NCBI GenBank assembly: GCA_013178095.1
Contig: JABLXK010000011.1
Span: forward strand, 62,001 to 126,000
DNA length: 64,000 bases
From: Anaerolineae bacterium
Lineage (GTDB): Bacteria; Chloroflexota; Anaerolineae; Anaerolineales; Anaerolineaceae
Reading direction: 5' to 3'
Part shown: in pieces, positions 50,786-58,650 of the stretch
How positions within the stretch are numbered: the stretch's first letter is position 1
How the letters are laid out: the number at the start of each line of letters is the position of its first letter
Program-made: the position numbers and the translations under genes
Notes under the pieces: model-generated
The model's input: the letters and a program-made list of their open reading frames with translations, nothing else
Databases searched by the model: none
What the model was told of the DNA's origin: nothing

Positions 50786-52522
50786 ATGAAAACCGAACGA
50801 TTTGAAAAGTATTATCGCGCTGAAAGCATCCACAAAAAGCGCCAGCTTGCCTGGCCCCTTTATGGCGCCGGATTGGAGAACCTGGGCATTGACGGAAAAC
50901 CGGTCGAACGCGAAATCCCTTCGTATTCGGATGATGAATTATTAATGCGCATTGATGCGGTCAGCCTGTGCTACACCGACGTTAAAGAAATCGATGCGGG
51001 TGATGCTCATCCGCGGCTGACCGAAAGGAATCTGAAGGTGAATCCGATCGTACCGGGGCACGAGATTTCCTTTACTGTAATGGGGGTTGGAAAGAATCTT
51101 GTCAATGAGTACCGCATCGGGCAACGATTCACGTTGCAGCCGGATGTCTGGGTGGAAGGCAAGAGCGTGCCCTTCTGTTTTGGCATGGATGGCGGTTACC
51201 GCCAGTATGCTGCCATTGGGCGGGAAATCTTGCATGGAGATGCCGGAAATTACCTTATCCCGGTTCCTGATGACATGCCGTATGCATCCAGCGCCATCAC
51301 CGAACCGTGGGCTTGCGTTGAGGCTGCTTATCGAATGCCTTACCGCGATACCTTTAAAAAGGATGGTTTGGTTCTTTTCTGGGGTGGGGAGAGCACACGC
51401 CTCGGGTATACGATCGATCAAAAATGGTTTTCAGCCAACGCGCCGAAACAGGTTGTGATTACAGACGTCCCGGAAGATTTAAGGAATAATTTGGTAGCGC
51501 TTTGCGAAAGGTCCATGATTTCCTGGGAAACCATTGACCGGAAATCATTGCTGGCCTCTGACCGCATGTTTGACGATATTGTTTTACTGGACGCCGATCC
51601 GCAAGTTTTTAATCAAGCTTCCAGGATGCTGGCAAACTCCGGTGTGCTAGCCTTGATGTCTGCAAAACCGCTGAATGGCACAGTTGAGATCGATCTGGGC
51701 CGGCTTCATTACGACTCGATCTATTTTGTCGGCTCCGAGACAACTAAAATTGAATTGGCTTACCAGCAGACCGAACCGCGCGTCTCGCTGAAACCGGGCG
51801 GGGTCGCCTGGATTCTGGGCGCGGGAGGTCCGATGGGACGCCTGCATTTGCAGCGGGCAATTGAAAGCAAGAACGGTCCATCCCTGATCGTCGCCAGCGA
51901 GGTAACCGAATCCCGCTACGACGCGCTGATCGATTTTTTTGCCCCGTTCGCCAGAAAGAACAATAAGGAATTGGTCATTGTAAATTCGGTCGCAGACCCG
52001 CAAGGTTACCAGGCGGTCATGGATCGCGTTCAAAAGATGGGCGGATTCGATGATATCCAGGTGATGGTGGCAATTCCGAAAATCATCGTTGAATCGACTA
52101 TGCATGCGGGCAAGGGAGCCGTGATTGACCTTTTCGCCGGATTGAAACGCGGCGAGCTGGGCTTGGTTGATGCCTGGCTGATCAGCGGGCCTAAACAGAT
52201 CCGCATGGTAGGACATAGCGGTTCTGGCCTAGACGACCAGAAAGCGGTGGTTGACCGGGTGATTTCCGGGCAGCTCAAACCCGAACTCTCCGTAGCGGCG
52301 GTGGGCGGTTTAAACCAAATACCCGATGGAATCAAGGCGATGAAAAATTGGGTGTTCCCCGGCAAGATTGTCATCTTCCCGCATGTTACCGATTTCCCTT
52401 TAACGGCAATCAGTGATTTGGATAAAAGAATTCCTGAAATTGCCGAATTCCTGGGTGAAGGAAAAACCTGGACGGCAGAAGCGGAAAAAATCTTCCTTGA
52501 CCGGGTTTTGGATCATGACTAA
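50786..52522 (+). CDS. SorE/YggP-like zinc-type dehydrogenase with an extra inserted domain
   Basis: A 578-residue medium-chain dehydrogenase. Cys62 and the GHE motif (91-93) provide catalytic zinc ligands; the phrases VGKNLVNEYRIGQRFTLQP, GAGGPMG, GGFDDIQVMVAIPKIIVE and VGGLNQIPDGIK closely follow L-sorbose-1-phosphate reductase and E. coli YggP, which are about 420 residues. The extra length is an insertion at about residues 195-330 with its own Rossmann-like beginning (LVLFWGGESTRLG), so the chain carries two nucleotide-fold units. It probably interconverts a ketose-1-phosphate and a hexitol-phosphate. First gene of the second PTS operon; its stop overlaps the next ATG. Confidence 0.8.
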   Translation: MKTERFEKYYRAESIHKKRQLAWPLYGAGLENLGIDGKPVEREIPSYSDDELLMRIDAVSLCYTDVKEIDAGDAHPRLTERNLKVNPIVPGHEISFTVMGVGKNLVNEYRIGQRFTLQPDVWVEGKSVPFCFGMDGGYRQYAAIGREILHGDAGNYLIPVPDDMPYASSAITEPWACVEAAYRMPYRDTFKKDGLVLFWGGESTRLGYTIDQKWFSANAPKQVVITDVPEDLRNNLVALCERSMISWETIDRKSLLASDRMFDDIVLLDADPQVFNQASRMLANSGVLALMSAKPLNGTVEIDLGRLHYDSIYFVGSETTKIELAYQQTEPRVSLKPGGVAWILGAGGPMGRLHLQRAIESKNGPSLIVASEVTESRYDALIDFFAPFARKNNKELVIVNSVADPQGYQAVMDRVQKMGGFDDIQVMVAIPKIIVESTMHAGKGAVIDLFAGLKRGELGLVDAWLISGPKQIRMVGHSGSGLDDQKAVVDRVISGQLKPELSVAAVGGLNQIPDGIKAMKNWVFPGKIVIFPHVTDFPLTAISDLDKRIPEIAEFLGEGKTWTAEAEKIFLDRVLDHD

Positions 52523-54230
52523 AAAAATTGTTATCTGGGGCGCCGGAAAAATCGGCCGCGGTTTTATTGCCGATCTATTTGCACAGGAAGGCTATGATAT
52601 TTGTTTGGTAGATGAATCGCCTGAGTTAGTTCGTCAGTTGAATGAGCAGGGATCCTATACTGTTGTTCATGCCGGCAGTAAAAACATCGAGCAGATCAAG
52701 ATCAGCGGTTATAAAGCGATCACCACGCAAGATTCGGAAGAACTTCAGAAGGAATTCGACAGCACCAACCTGATCGCCCTGGCGGTTTTTCCCAAGAATT
52801 TTGAAACAGTCGCGGCACAGGTTCGAAAACTTATTCTTCAAAGAAAAGCCAATGGCTTTGACTCAGCGATCAATCTTATTTTATGCACCAACCTGATTCA
52901 TGCCGGGCCGAAATTCAAAGAATTCCTCTTAAAGGATCTGGCGCCGGATCAGGTGGTTTTTTTCAATGACTGTGTTGGTATCGTGGAAGCTTTGGTGATT
53001 CGCATTGCGCCGGTTCCGCCCCAGGAGGCTGTGGATAAGGATCCGTTAGTGGTTTGGACAAACGGTTTTGCGGAATTGCCGGTTGACAAACAGGGATTCA
53101 GGGGAATTTTGCCCCATATCAAGTCACTGCGTCTGGTGGAGGACATGCGGGCTGAAGAGATCCGCAAAATCTATACCTATAATATGTGTCATGCAGTTCT
53201 CTCCTATCAAGGCAAATTCTTCGATTATCCTCTTTTGGTGGATTGTCTGGAAGATAAAGTGATCAGAGTGGAAGCAGAAAGCGCTTTGAGCGAAGTCAGC
53301 GCTGCCTTGCAGAAGGAATTCGGTTTTGCTGAAGCGGATATGCGCAATTGGATTGCCAACGTGTTGGAACATACCAACAATCCGACTGTTGGTGATACGG
53401 TGGCAAGGTCCGCGGCTGATCCCAAGCGCAAGCTGGCCAGGGATGACCGCCTGATAGGCCCCACTTTGCTCTGTCTCAAGAACGATATCGACCCCAAACA
53501 CCTGATCAGGGGTATTGCGGCTGCTTTCCATTATTATGATGAGGGCGATCCTTCTTCAATAGAAATTCAACAAACCATTAAAAAGATGGGCATCGCGGCT
53601 GCGGTCAGACGCTATTGCGGATTGGGCGCAGAAGATGAGAGTTTACTGCAACGTATTGTGGAAGCTTATCGCCGCCTGCCTCTGGAATATGCCTGGCGCA
53701 AAAAATCATGGCAAGCCTATCAACTCGGCATGGAATATGAGGAAAAATATCACGGCTGCGGCCAAAGCGTGGTTGCCGCGGTAACTGAGGTATTGGGAGT
53801 TTTCAATGAAGAAGTTTTCAAAACAGCGACCGGGCTCAGCGGCGGCATCGGCCAGGTAAATGATTCGACCTGTTCGGCATTCATCGGCGGGGTATTATCC
53901 ATTGGATTAATTTTCTACAGGGAACGCAAGAATTTTGACGGCGACCGGGAAAGTAAATACAAGAATTTTGAATTGGTGCAGAAATATCGCACCAGATTCA
54001 TTGAAGAACTCGGTTCCAATTATTGCGCCAAAATTCATACAGCAAAATACGGCCGCCCGTATGACTTGACAGATAAAGCCGAACAGAAGAAATTCGACGC
54101 GGCCGGCGCTCATGCGCGTGGAGGCGGCTGCACCGATGTAACCGGCAAAGCTTCCATGTTGGCAATTGAGGTATTGTCAGAATCGCTTATCGAGAGAGAA
54201 TTATCAAGGGAAACCAGCGATGCAAAATAA
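52515..54230 (+). CDS. Mannitol-1-phosphate 5-dehydrogenase-like protein fused to a C_GCAxxG_C_C domain
   Basis: A 571-residue fusion. Residues 1 to about 385 are a polyol-phosphate dehydrogenase of the MtlD family: GAGKIGRGF (9-17) binds NAD, and a KIYTYNMCHAVLSYQG segment near residue 218 carries the catalytic lysine-type site. Residues about 405-560 match the C_GCAxxG_C_C redox family, with cysteines Cys415 (YHGCGQSV), Cys453 (GGIGQVNDSTCSAFIGG), Cys504 (SNYCAKI) and Cys539 (GGGCTDV). MtlD proteins normally end near residue 380-390. The start (ATG at 52515) overlaps the previous gene by 8 bases. It probably oxidises a hexitol phosphate to fructose-6-phosphate; the tail may pass electrons or bind metal. 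Confidence 0.82.
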   Translation: MTKKIVIWGAGKIGRGFIADLFAQEGYDICLVDESPELVRQLNEQGSYTVVHAGSKNIEQIKISGYKAITTQDSEELQKEFDSTNLIALAVFPKNFETVAAQVRKLILQRKANGFDSAINLILCTNLIHAGPKFKEFLLKDLAPDQVVFFNDCVGIVEALVIRIAPVPPQEAVDKDPLVVWTNGFAELPVDKQGFRGILPHIKSLRLVEDMRAEEIRKIYTYNMCHAVLSYQGKFFDYPLLVDCLEDKVIRVEAESALSEVSAALQKEFGFAEADMRNWIANVLEHTNNPTVGDTVARSAADPKRKLARDDRLIGPTLLCLKNDIDPKHLIRGIAAAFHYYDEGDPSSIEIQQTIKKMGIAAAVRRYCGLGAEDESLLQRIVEAYRRLPLEYAWRKKSWQAYQLGMEYEEKYHGCGQSVVAAVTEVLGVFNEEVFKTATGLSGGIGQVNDSTCSAFIGGVLSIGLIFYRERKNFDGDRESKYKNFELVQKYRTRFIEELGSNYCAKIHTAKYGRPYDLTDKAEQKKFDAAGAHARGGGCTDVTGKASMLAIEVLSESLIERELSRETSDAK

Positions 54231-54729
54231 CTACTTGAAGATCAGTGAAGTCATCGAACCAGCTACGGTTGATTTAACCATGGATGGCATCCAAAAAAAA
54301 GAAGAGGCCATCGATTTCCTGGCTGATTTGCTCGACAAGGCCGGTCATCTTTCAAACAAAGCCGAATACATTCAATCGGTTTACGAGCGGGAAAAACTGG
54401 GCCCCACGTATATGGGGAATTTCATCGCAATCCCGCACGGAAAAAGCGACGCGGTGATTGAGGCCGGGGTGGCTTTCGGCCGCAGCCCACAGGGTTTCCA
54501 GTACGAAACCGATCTGGGCGGGGGAGAAGTGAAGTTGGTTTTCTTGCTGGCAATCCCCAATCGCATGTCCGCGGATGCGTATATGGCGGTTTTGGCGCGC
54601 CTGGCGCGCTTGCTGGTTCACAGTGAATTTTGCGACGATCTTTATGCTGCAAAAGGTTACCAGGATATTTATAATGCAATCCTTAATGGCGAGAAGCACC
54701 TGGAAGATCTTGCCCAATCTAAATCATGA
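54220..54729 (+). CDS. PTS fructose/mannitol-type IIA component
   Basis: A 169-residue IIA domain protein. The phospho-histidine is His73 in FIAIPHGKSDAV, preceded by YMGNF, and the chain ends in a helix typical of MtlA/FruA IIA domains. It takes phosphate from HPr for the IIB encoded 10 bases downstream. The ATG overlaps the stop of the dehydrogenase fusion gene by 11 bases and has AAGGGA upstream; the frame is open 54 bases further but not needed. Confidence 0.93.
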   Translation: MQNNYLKISEVIEPATVDLTMDGIQKKEEAIDFLADLLDKAGHLSNKAEYIQSVYEREKLGPTYMGNFIAIPHGKSDAVIEAGVAFGRSPQGFQYETDLGGGEVKLVFLLAIPNRMSADAYMAVLARLARLLVHSEFCDDLYAAKGYQDIYNAILNGEKHLEDLAQSKS

Positions 54730-54739
54730 GAGGTGGAAG

Positions 54740-55057
54740 ATGAAAATTGTTGCGATTACTGCATGTGCCGGAGGAATTGCCCATACTTACATGGCGGCTG
54801 AAGCCGTAAAGAAGGCTGCCAGATTGGCAGGCGATGAGATCAAGATCGAGATTCAGGGCGCGATGGGCGTGGAAAATCAGTTATCCCAAAATGACATTGA
54901 AGAAGCCGAATTGATCATTTTTGCAGTGAATATTGGGGTGAGGGATTTGGACCGCTTTGAGTCAAAAAACCCCATTGTGATCGATCCGGGTGAGTTTGTG
55001 GGAAATGCACAAAAAGCACTGGAAAAAGCCAAAAAATTAGCCGCGTCACAAAAATAG
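54740..55057 (+). CDS. PTS fructose-type IIB component
   Basis: A 105-residue IIB protein. Cys9 in ITACAGGIAHTYMAAEAV is the phospho-cysteine and the motif is the fructose IIB signature; EIQGAMGVENQL and the AELIIFAVNIGV strand follow. AGAGGTGGAAG precedes the ATG. It hands phosphate to the sugar bound by the IIC at 55148. Confidence 0.95.
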   Translation: MKIVAITACAGGIAHTYMAAEAVKKAARLAGDEIKIEIQGAMGVENQLSQNDIEEAELIIFAVNIGVRDLDRFESKNPIVIDPGEFVGNAQKALEKAKKLAASQK

Positions 55058-55147
55058 ACGGAGAAACAACACAAGAAAGGAGGAAGTACTGGGTTCAATT
55101 AATTTATCTAAAAGCTAGCTAAATTCAATTTTAATAAGGAGTTAAAA

Positions 55148-56191
55148 ATGAAAGGACGAGATTTACAAAGGCATTTGTTAACAGGCGTTTCTTACTTTAT
55201 TCCCTTTGTAGTAGCGGGTGGAATATTGATTGCCTTGGGTTTCCTTTTTGGCGGCATCTATGTTTTCAATGACAGCAACCTGGCAGCCCAAATTTTCTGG
55301 ATAGGCAAGGACGCCTTCGGAGTGATGGTTGGTGTGCTTTCTGCGTATATTGCGTTTTCCATCGCGGATCGCCCGGCTATCGCGGTTGGTTTTATCGGCG
55401 GCATGGTCGCGAATCGGATTGGGGCTGGGTTCATCGGCGGTTTGTTGTCCGGTTTCCTGGCTGGCTACGTTGTGTTGTATTTGAAGAAAATCAACTTGCC
55501 CGCAGCAATCCGTTCATTGATGCCGGTTCTGTTCATCCCCGTGATCGGAACCCTGATTGTCGGCTTGGCCACCTTCTACCTGATTGGCCCGCCAGCCACA
55601 TGGTTGAATACCACTTTCGCCAATATGCTCAATAACATGAGCGTTTCCGGAACCGTGATCATTTCCTTGATTTTGGGCGCGATGATGGCATTCGATATGG
55701 GCGGCCCGGTGAACAAAGCCGCTTACGCTTTCGCGTTGGCAGCTTCACAGAACAATAACTGGGTTCCCATGGCGGCAGTCATGGTCGGCGGTATGGTTCC
55801 GCCTTTGGCGATCGCTTTCGCCATGCTGGCTGCCAAGAATAAGTTCACCGAAGACGAACAAGGTGGTCTGACCGGCTGTTTCATCGGCGCGGCGTGCTTC
55901 ATCACCGAGTTCGCGATTCCCTACGCGGCTGCGGATCCTCTGCGCGTGATCCCATCCATCATGGTCGGTTCGGCTGTGGGCGCTTTGGTGAGCTACATGG
56001 CGGGCGTTTCGTTGATGGCTCCCCATGGCGGTTTGTTCATCTTTGCCCTTGCCAACAAACCTTTGATGTGGATTGTCAGCATCATCATCGGTGCGATAGC
56101 CGGAGCGGTTATGCTGCTGGTTTTGAAACCGGTTTTAAAGGCGGATCAGCAGAAAAAGAAATCGGAATCCAAAGTGGGTTTGGATCTCTAA
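55148..56191 (+). CDS. PTS fructose-type IIC component
   Basis: A 347-residue permease with about nine membrane helices. LTGVSYFIPFVVAGGILIALGF at the N-terminus, GGPVNKAAYAFALA (near residue 180) and GAACFITEFAIPYAAADPLRVIP (near residue 250) are the conserved fructose-family EIIC motifs. AAGGAG lies 7 bases before the ATG. With the separate IIA and IIB it makes a complete enzyme II, but the usual fusions of FruA are absent. The sugar could be fructose, another ketose or a hexitol. Confidence 0.95.
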   Translation: MKGRDLQRHLLTGVSYFIPFVVAGGILIALGFLFGGIYVFNDSNLAAQIFWIGKDAFGVMVGVLSAYIAFSIADRPAIAVGFIGGMVANRIGAGFIGGLLSGFLAGYVVLYLKKINLPAAIRSLMPVLFIPVIGTLIVGLATFYLIGPPATWLNTTFANMLNNMSVSGTVIISLILGAMMAFDMGGPVNKAAYAFALAASQNNNWVPMAAVMVGGMVPPLAIAFAMLAAKNKFTEDEQGGLTGCFIGAACFITEFAIPYAAADPLRVIPSIMVGSAVGALVSYMAGVSLMAPHGGLFIFALANKPLMWIVSIIIGAIAGAVMLLVLKPVLKADQQKKKSESKVGLDL

Positions 56192-56207
56192 TCTCTAAGG
56201 GCGTATC

Positions 56208-56312
56208 GATGCAGCTGGATTTATGTCCAGCTGCATCAACACAAAAAAAATTATAGCTGAAAAGCGGTAAGGTTGATGGGCGAATGTGATTCAGTCAAGA
56301 TTCGCTCATCAA
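56208..56312 (+). promoter_or_regulatory. Two strong hairpins between the IIC and deoR genes
   Basis: Hairpin 1: perfect 12-base arms GATGCAGCTGGA (56208-56219) and TCCAGCTGCATC (56226-56237), 6-base loop. Hairpin 2: 13-base arms TTGATGGGCGAAT (56273-56285) and ATTCGCTCATCAA (56300-56312) with one G-U pair, 14-base loop. Neither has a U-tract, so they may set mRNA stability or differential expression within the operon rather than end it. Confidence 0.6.
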
Positions 56313-56361
56313 CAATAAAAATCGTTGTTAATTGTAAAATAATATTGAGGTTTAGGAAAAG

Positions 56362-57156
56362 ATGGACCACAAAGATAAGGTCTTTAGAGAAGAGAGGCTT
56401 CAACTGATTCTCGAGAAACTGATACACGAGAAAAAAGTGGTGGTATCAGATCTCGTGAAGTATTTCAATGTGAGTCCATCCCTGATCCGCATGGACCTGG
56501 CAGAATTGGAAAAAAGAGATTTGATCCTGCGAACGCATGGGGGCGCCATTCTTCCAGAGAACCCTTCAGAGGATCTCATCGTTGAGAAAAAATTCCTTGA
56601 GCTGCGGGAAGAAACCAACGCAGAAGCAAAAGCCAAAATCGGGCTGGCCACCATTAATCTGATCAATGACGGGGACGCCGTGATCATCGATGGGGGCAGC
56701 ACTGCCTACGCAGTTGCCAAGAATCTAAAATCGAAGCGCGGGCTGACGATCATCACCACCTCCATCCATTTATTGCCGATATTACTCGATATCCCCGATG
56801 CGAAGATCTACCTGACCGGTGGTTTAATCCATCGTGAAATGGAAGACCTGATTGGAGATATTTCCTTTGATTCCATCGGCCGTTTTGCGCCGGATATTGC
56901 AATCATGGGCATTGATGGCGTTTCCATCAGCAAGGGCTTCACCACCACCGAACCGACGATTGCACCCCTGAAACGCAAAATGATTGCAGTCAGCAAAAAA
57001 TCAGTCGTAGTCAGCGATTCAACCAAATTCGGAAAAGTATGCTTGCTCCATATTGCCGATATCAACGAAGTCGATGCAATCGTCACCGACAAAAACTGTT
57101 CCGGCGAATTTGTAAATGAGATCGAAAAATCAGGTACAACAGTGATATTAGCGTGA
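56362..57156 (+). CDS. DeoR/GlpR family transcriptional regulator
   Basis: A 264-residue sugar-metabolism regulator. Residues about 8-60 are the DeoR winged helix (REERLQLILEKLIHEKKVVVSDLVKYFNVSPSLIRMDLAELEKRDLILRTHGGA), and the rest is the DeoR C-terminal isomerase-like sensor domain (DGDAVIIDGGSTAYAVAKNL, GIDGVSISKGFTTTEP). Such proteins are de-repressed by phosphorylated sugars. It likely binds the three direct repeats at the head of the operon. Confidence 0.94.
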   Translation: MDHKDKVFREERLQLILEKLIHEKKVVVSDLVKYFNVSPSLIRMDLAELEKRDLILRTHGGAILPENPSEDLIVEKKFLELREETNAEAKAKIGLATINLINDGDAVIIDGGSTAYAVAKNLKSKRGLTIITTSIHLLPILLDIPDAKIYLTGGLIHREMEDLIGDISFDSIGRFAPDIAIMGIDGVSISKGFTTTEPTIAPLKRKMIAVSKKSVVVSDSTKFGKVCLLHIADINEVDAIVTDKNCSGEFVNEIEKSGTTVILA

Positions 57157-57277
57157 GTTATTAATTCACGACCGCTATTTGTATCTCATCTTTAAACAAC
57201 CCATCCTGTCTTCATTGCTCCATTCAATAATTGCATGGAAGTCTATTAATGTATTCAATTTTGAAAGGATATTACCG

Positions 57278-58447
57278 ATGATTAATGAGAAGAAAAACAA
57301 TCCCCCACAGTCGGATGAAAAAAGAACGGCGCATCCCTACTGGGTTTGGGAATCCATCCAGATGATCCCGACAGTTCTCCAACAATGCCTGGGTGAACAA
57401 GTCACCAAGCAAGCCGATTCGATTGCTGATGAAATCCGGAAAAGAAAAATCGATAAGTTCGTGTTATTGGGCACAGGCTCCTCTTACTTTGCAACGATTG
57501 CGGAGAAATATTTCTTTGACGCGATGACTTCGTTTTGGTCTTTTCCGTACGTATCCAGCGTTTTTAAAAGTTACCCCCCGAAATTTCTGGATGAAAAAAC
57601 AGCCGTGTTTTTTCATTCGCATTCCGGGAAAACTGAAGGGGATGACGCGGTAGTGAAATTTTCGCAAAGCAAGGGCGCTTTCACGGTTGGTGTAACGGAT
57701 ATCGAGAACTCGCCGCTGGCTTCGGTTGTGGATCAGGTGTTTATCGGTCCCGGCGGCCCTAAACATGAAATGCCTGCTTCGCGAACCTATGCCACCGCAT
57801 TATTTCGCATGATGCTATTGGGATTAAAACTTTCGACCATTGCAGATAACGCGGAAGCCTGGCAAGCCCTGGATAACAGCTTAAAGAAAATGCCCGCACA
57901 GGTTGGCGAGTTCATGCGGAAGTATGAGACCGCAGCGGGTGAGAACGTTAACCGCCTGAAAGACGTGACGTCCTTTTTCTGTATTGGCAGCGGACCCAAC
58001 CTTTCCACAGCGGATGAATGCGCGCTGGCCCTCAGCCAATGTGCTGGCGTGCCCAGCCAAAGCTTTGAAGCTGACAATTTTGTACATGGTCCTTTGCAGA
58101 CTTTAAAGAAATTGATGGGTTTGGTTGGAATTGCCGCCCCCGGCCCCTTGCAGGACCGGATTTTGAAAATTTCCAAAGCAGCCCAGGTCATCGGAGCGAA
58201 AGTTGTTTTAGTTTTGCCTGAAGGAACGGATTGCGGTTTTGACCCGGATGTGCGTATTGAGATACCGGCGGATATACCCGAACTGCTTTCCCCGGTATTT
58301 TATATGGTTCCCTTATGGCAGACTGCTTATCATTTCGGTTTACTGGGCAACGGCTTGCATCCTGACCGGTTGTCAATGGATAAACCGGAATTTATCGCTG
58401 CTTTTTCCAACCTGATGTATAAGGATAAATGGGTAACAAACAAATAG
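57278..58447 (+). CDS. SIS-domain sugar isomerase/deglycase-like protein
   Basis: A 389-residue protein with two SIS domains (about residues 45-180 and 215-340), as in the isomerase half of glucosamine-6-phosphate synthase and fructosamine-6-phosphate deglycases such as FrlB. LLGTGSSYFATIAEKYF and the HSHSGKTEGDDAV loop (near residue 108) bind the phosphosugar. No glutaminase domain is present. It may isomerise or deaminate the phosphosugar made by the PTS, but its exact reaction is open. AAAGGA lies 8 bases before the ATG. Last gene before a strong terminator. Confidence 0.85.
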   Translation: MINEKKNNPPQSDEKRTAHPYWVWESIQMIPTVLQQCLGEQVTKQADSIADEIRKRKIDKFVLLGTGSSYFATIAEKYFFDAMTSFWSFPYVSSVFKSYPPKFLDEKTAVFFHSHSGKTEGDDAVVKFSQSKGAFTVGVTDIENSPLASVVDQVFIGPGGPKHEMPASRTYATALFRMMLLGLKLSTIADNAEAWQALDNSLKKMPAQVGEFMRKYETAAGENVNRLKDVTSFFCIGSGPNLSTADECALALSQCAGVPSQSFEADNFVHGPLQTLKKLMGLVGIAAPGPLQDRILKISKAAQVIGAKVVLVLPEGTDCGFDPDVRIEIPADIPELLSPVFYMVPLWQTAYHFGLLGNGLHPDRLSMDKPEFIAAFSNLMYKDKWVTNK

Positions 58448-58473
58448 CATTTCGATCAACTGAAAAATCCGAT

Positions 58474-58506
58474 AAAAAAAAGAGTGATCCCGATCACTCT
58501 TTTTTT
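58474..58506. terminator. Bidirectional intrinsic terminator
   Basis: A long perfect palindrome: A7 followed by GAGTGATC (58482-58489) and GATCACTC (58492-58499) followed by T7. It closes the ketose/polyol PTS operon and lies just outside the 3' end of the tRNA-Arg gene on the other strand. Confidence 0.9.
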
Positions 58507-58511
58507 GTGTG

Positions 58512-58585
58512 TGCCCCCGGCAGAACTCGAATCTGCAGCCTTTTGCTCCGCAAGCAAACGCTCTATCCAATTGAGCTACGAGGGC
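58512..58585 (-). tRNA. tRNA-Arg (anticodon GCG)
   Basis: A 74-base tRNA with acceptor stem GCCCTCG/CGGGGGC, discriminator A, D-arm AGCTCAATTGGATAGAGC, anticodon stem TTTGC/GCAAA with loop TTGCGGA (anticodon GCG, reading CGC), and T-loop GATTCGAGTTC. The 3' CCA is not encoded. Most bacteria read CGU/CGC/CGA with an ACG anticodon instead. Confidence 0.93.
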
Positions 58586-58596
58586 ATGGAATAAAT

Positions 58597-58625
58597 AATA
58601 TACCGCAGCGCGGGAGAACCGTCAA
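58597..58625 (-). promoter_or_regulatory. Promoter of tRNA-Arg
   Basis: On the minus strand: -35 TTGACG (58620-58625), 17-base spacer, -10 TATATT (58597-58602), 11 bases before the tRNA 5' end. Confidence 0.75.
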
Positions 58626-58650
58626 GGCAGCTGCGGTTTTGCTCAGGGCT

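Noticed and set aside
55148..56191. Frameshifted remains of a single FruA fusion across 54220-56191
   Set aside because: IIA, IIB and IIC each have a proper start, stop and Shine-Dalgarno and complete domains, so they are separate genes.
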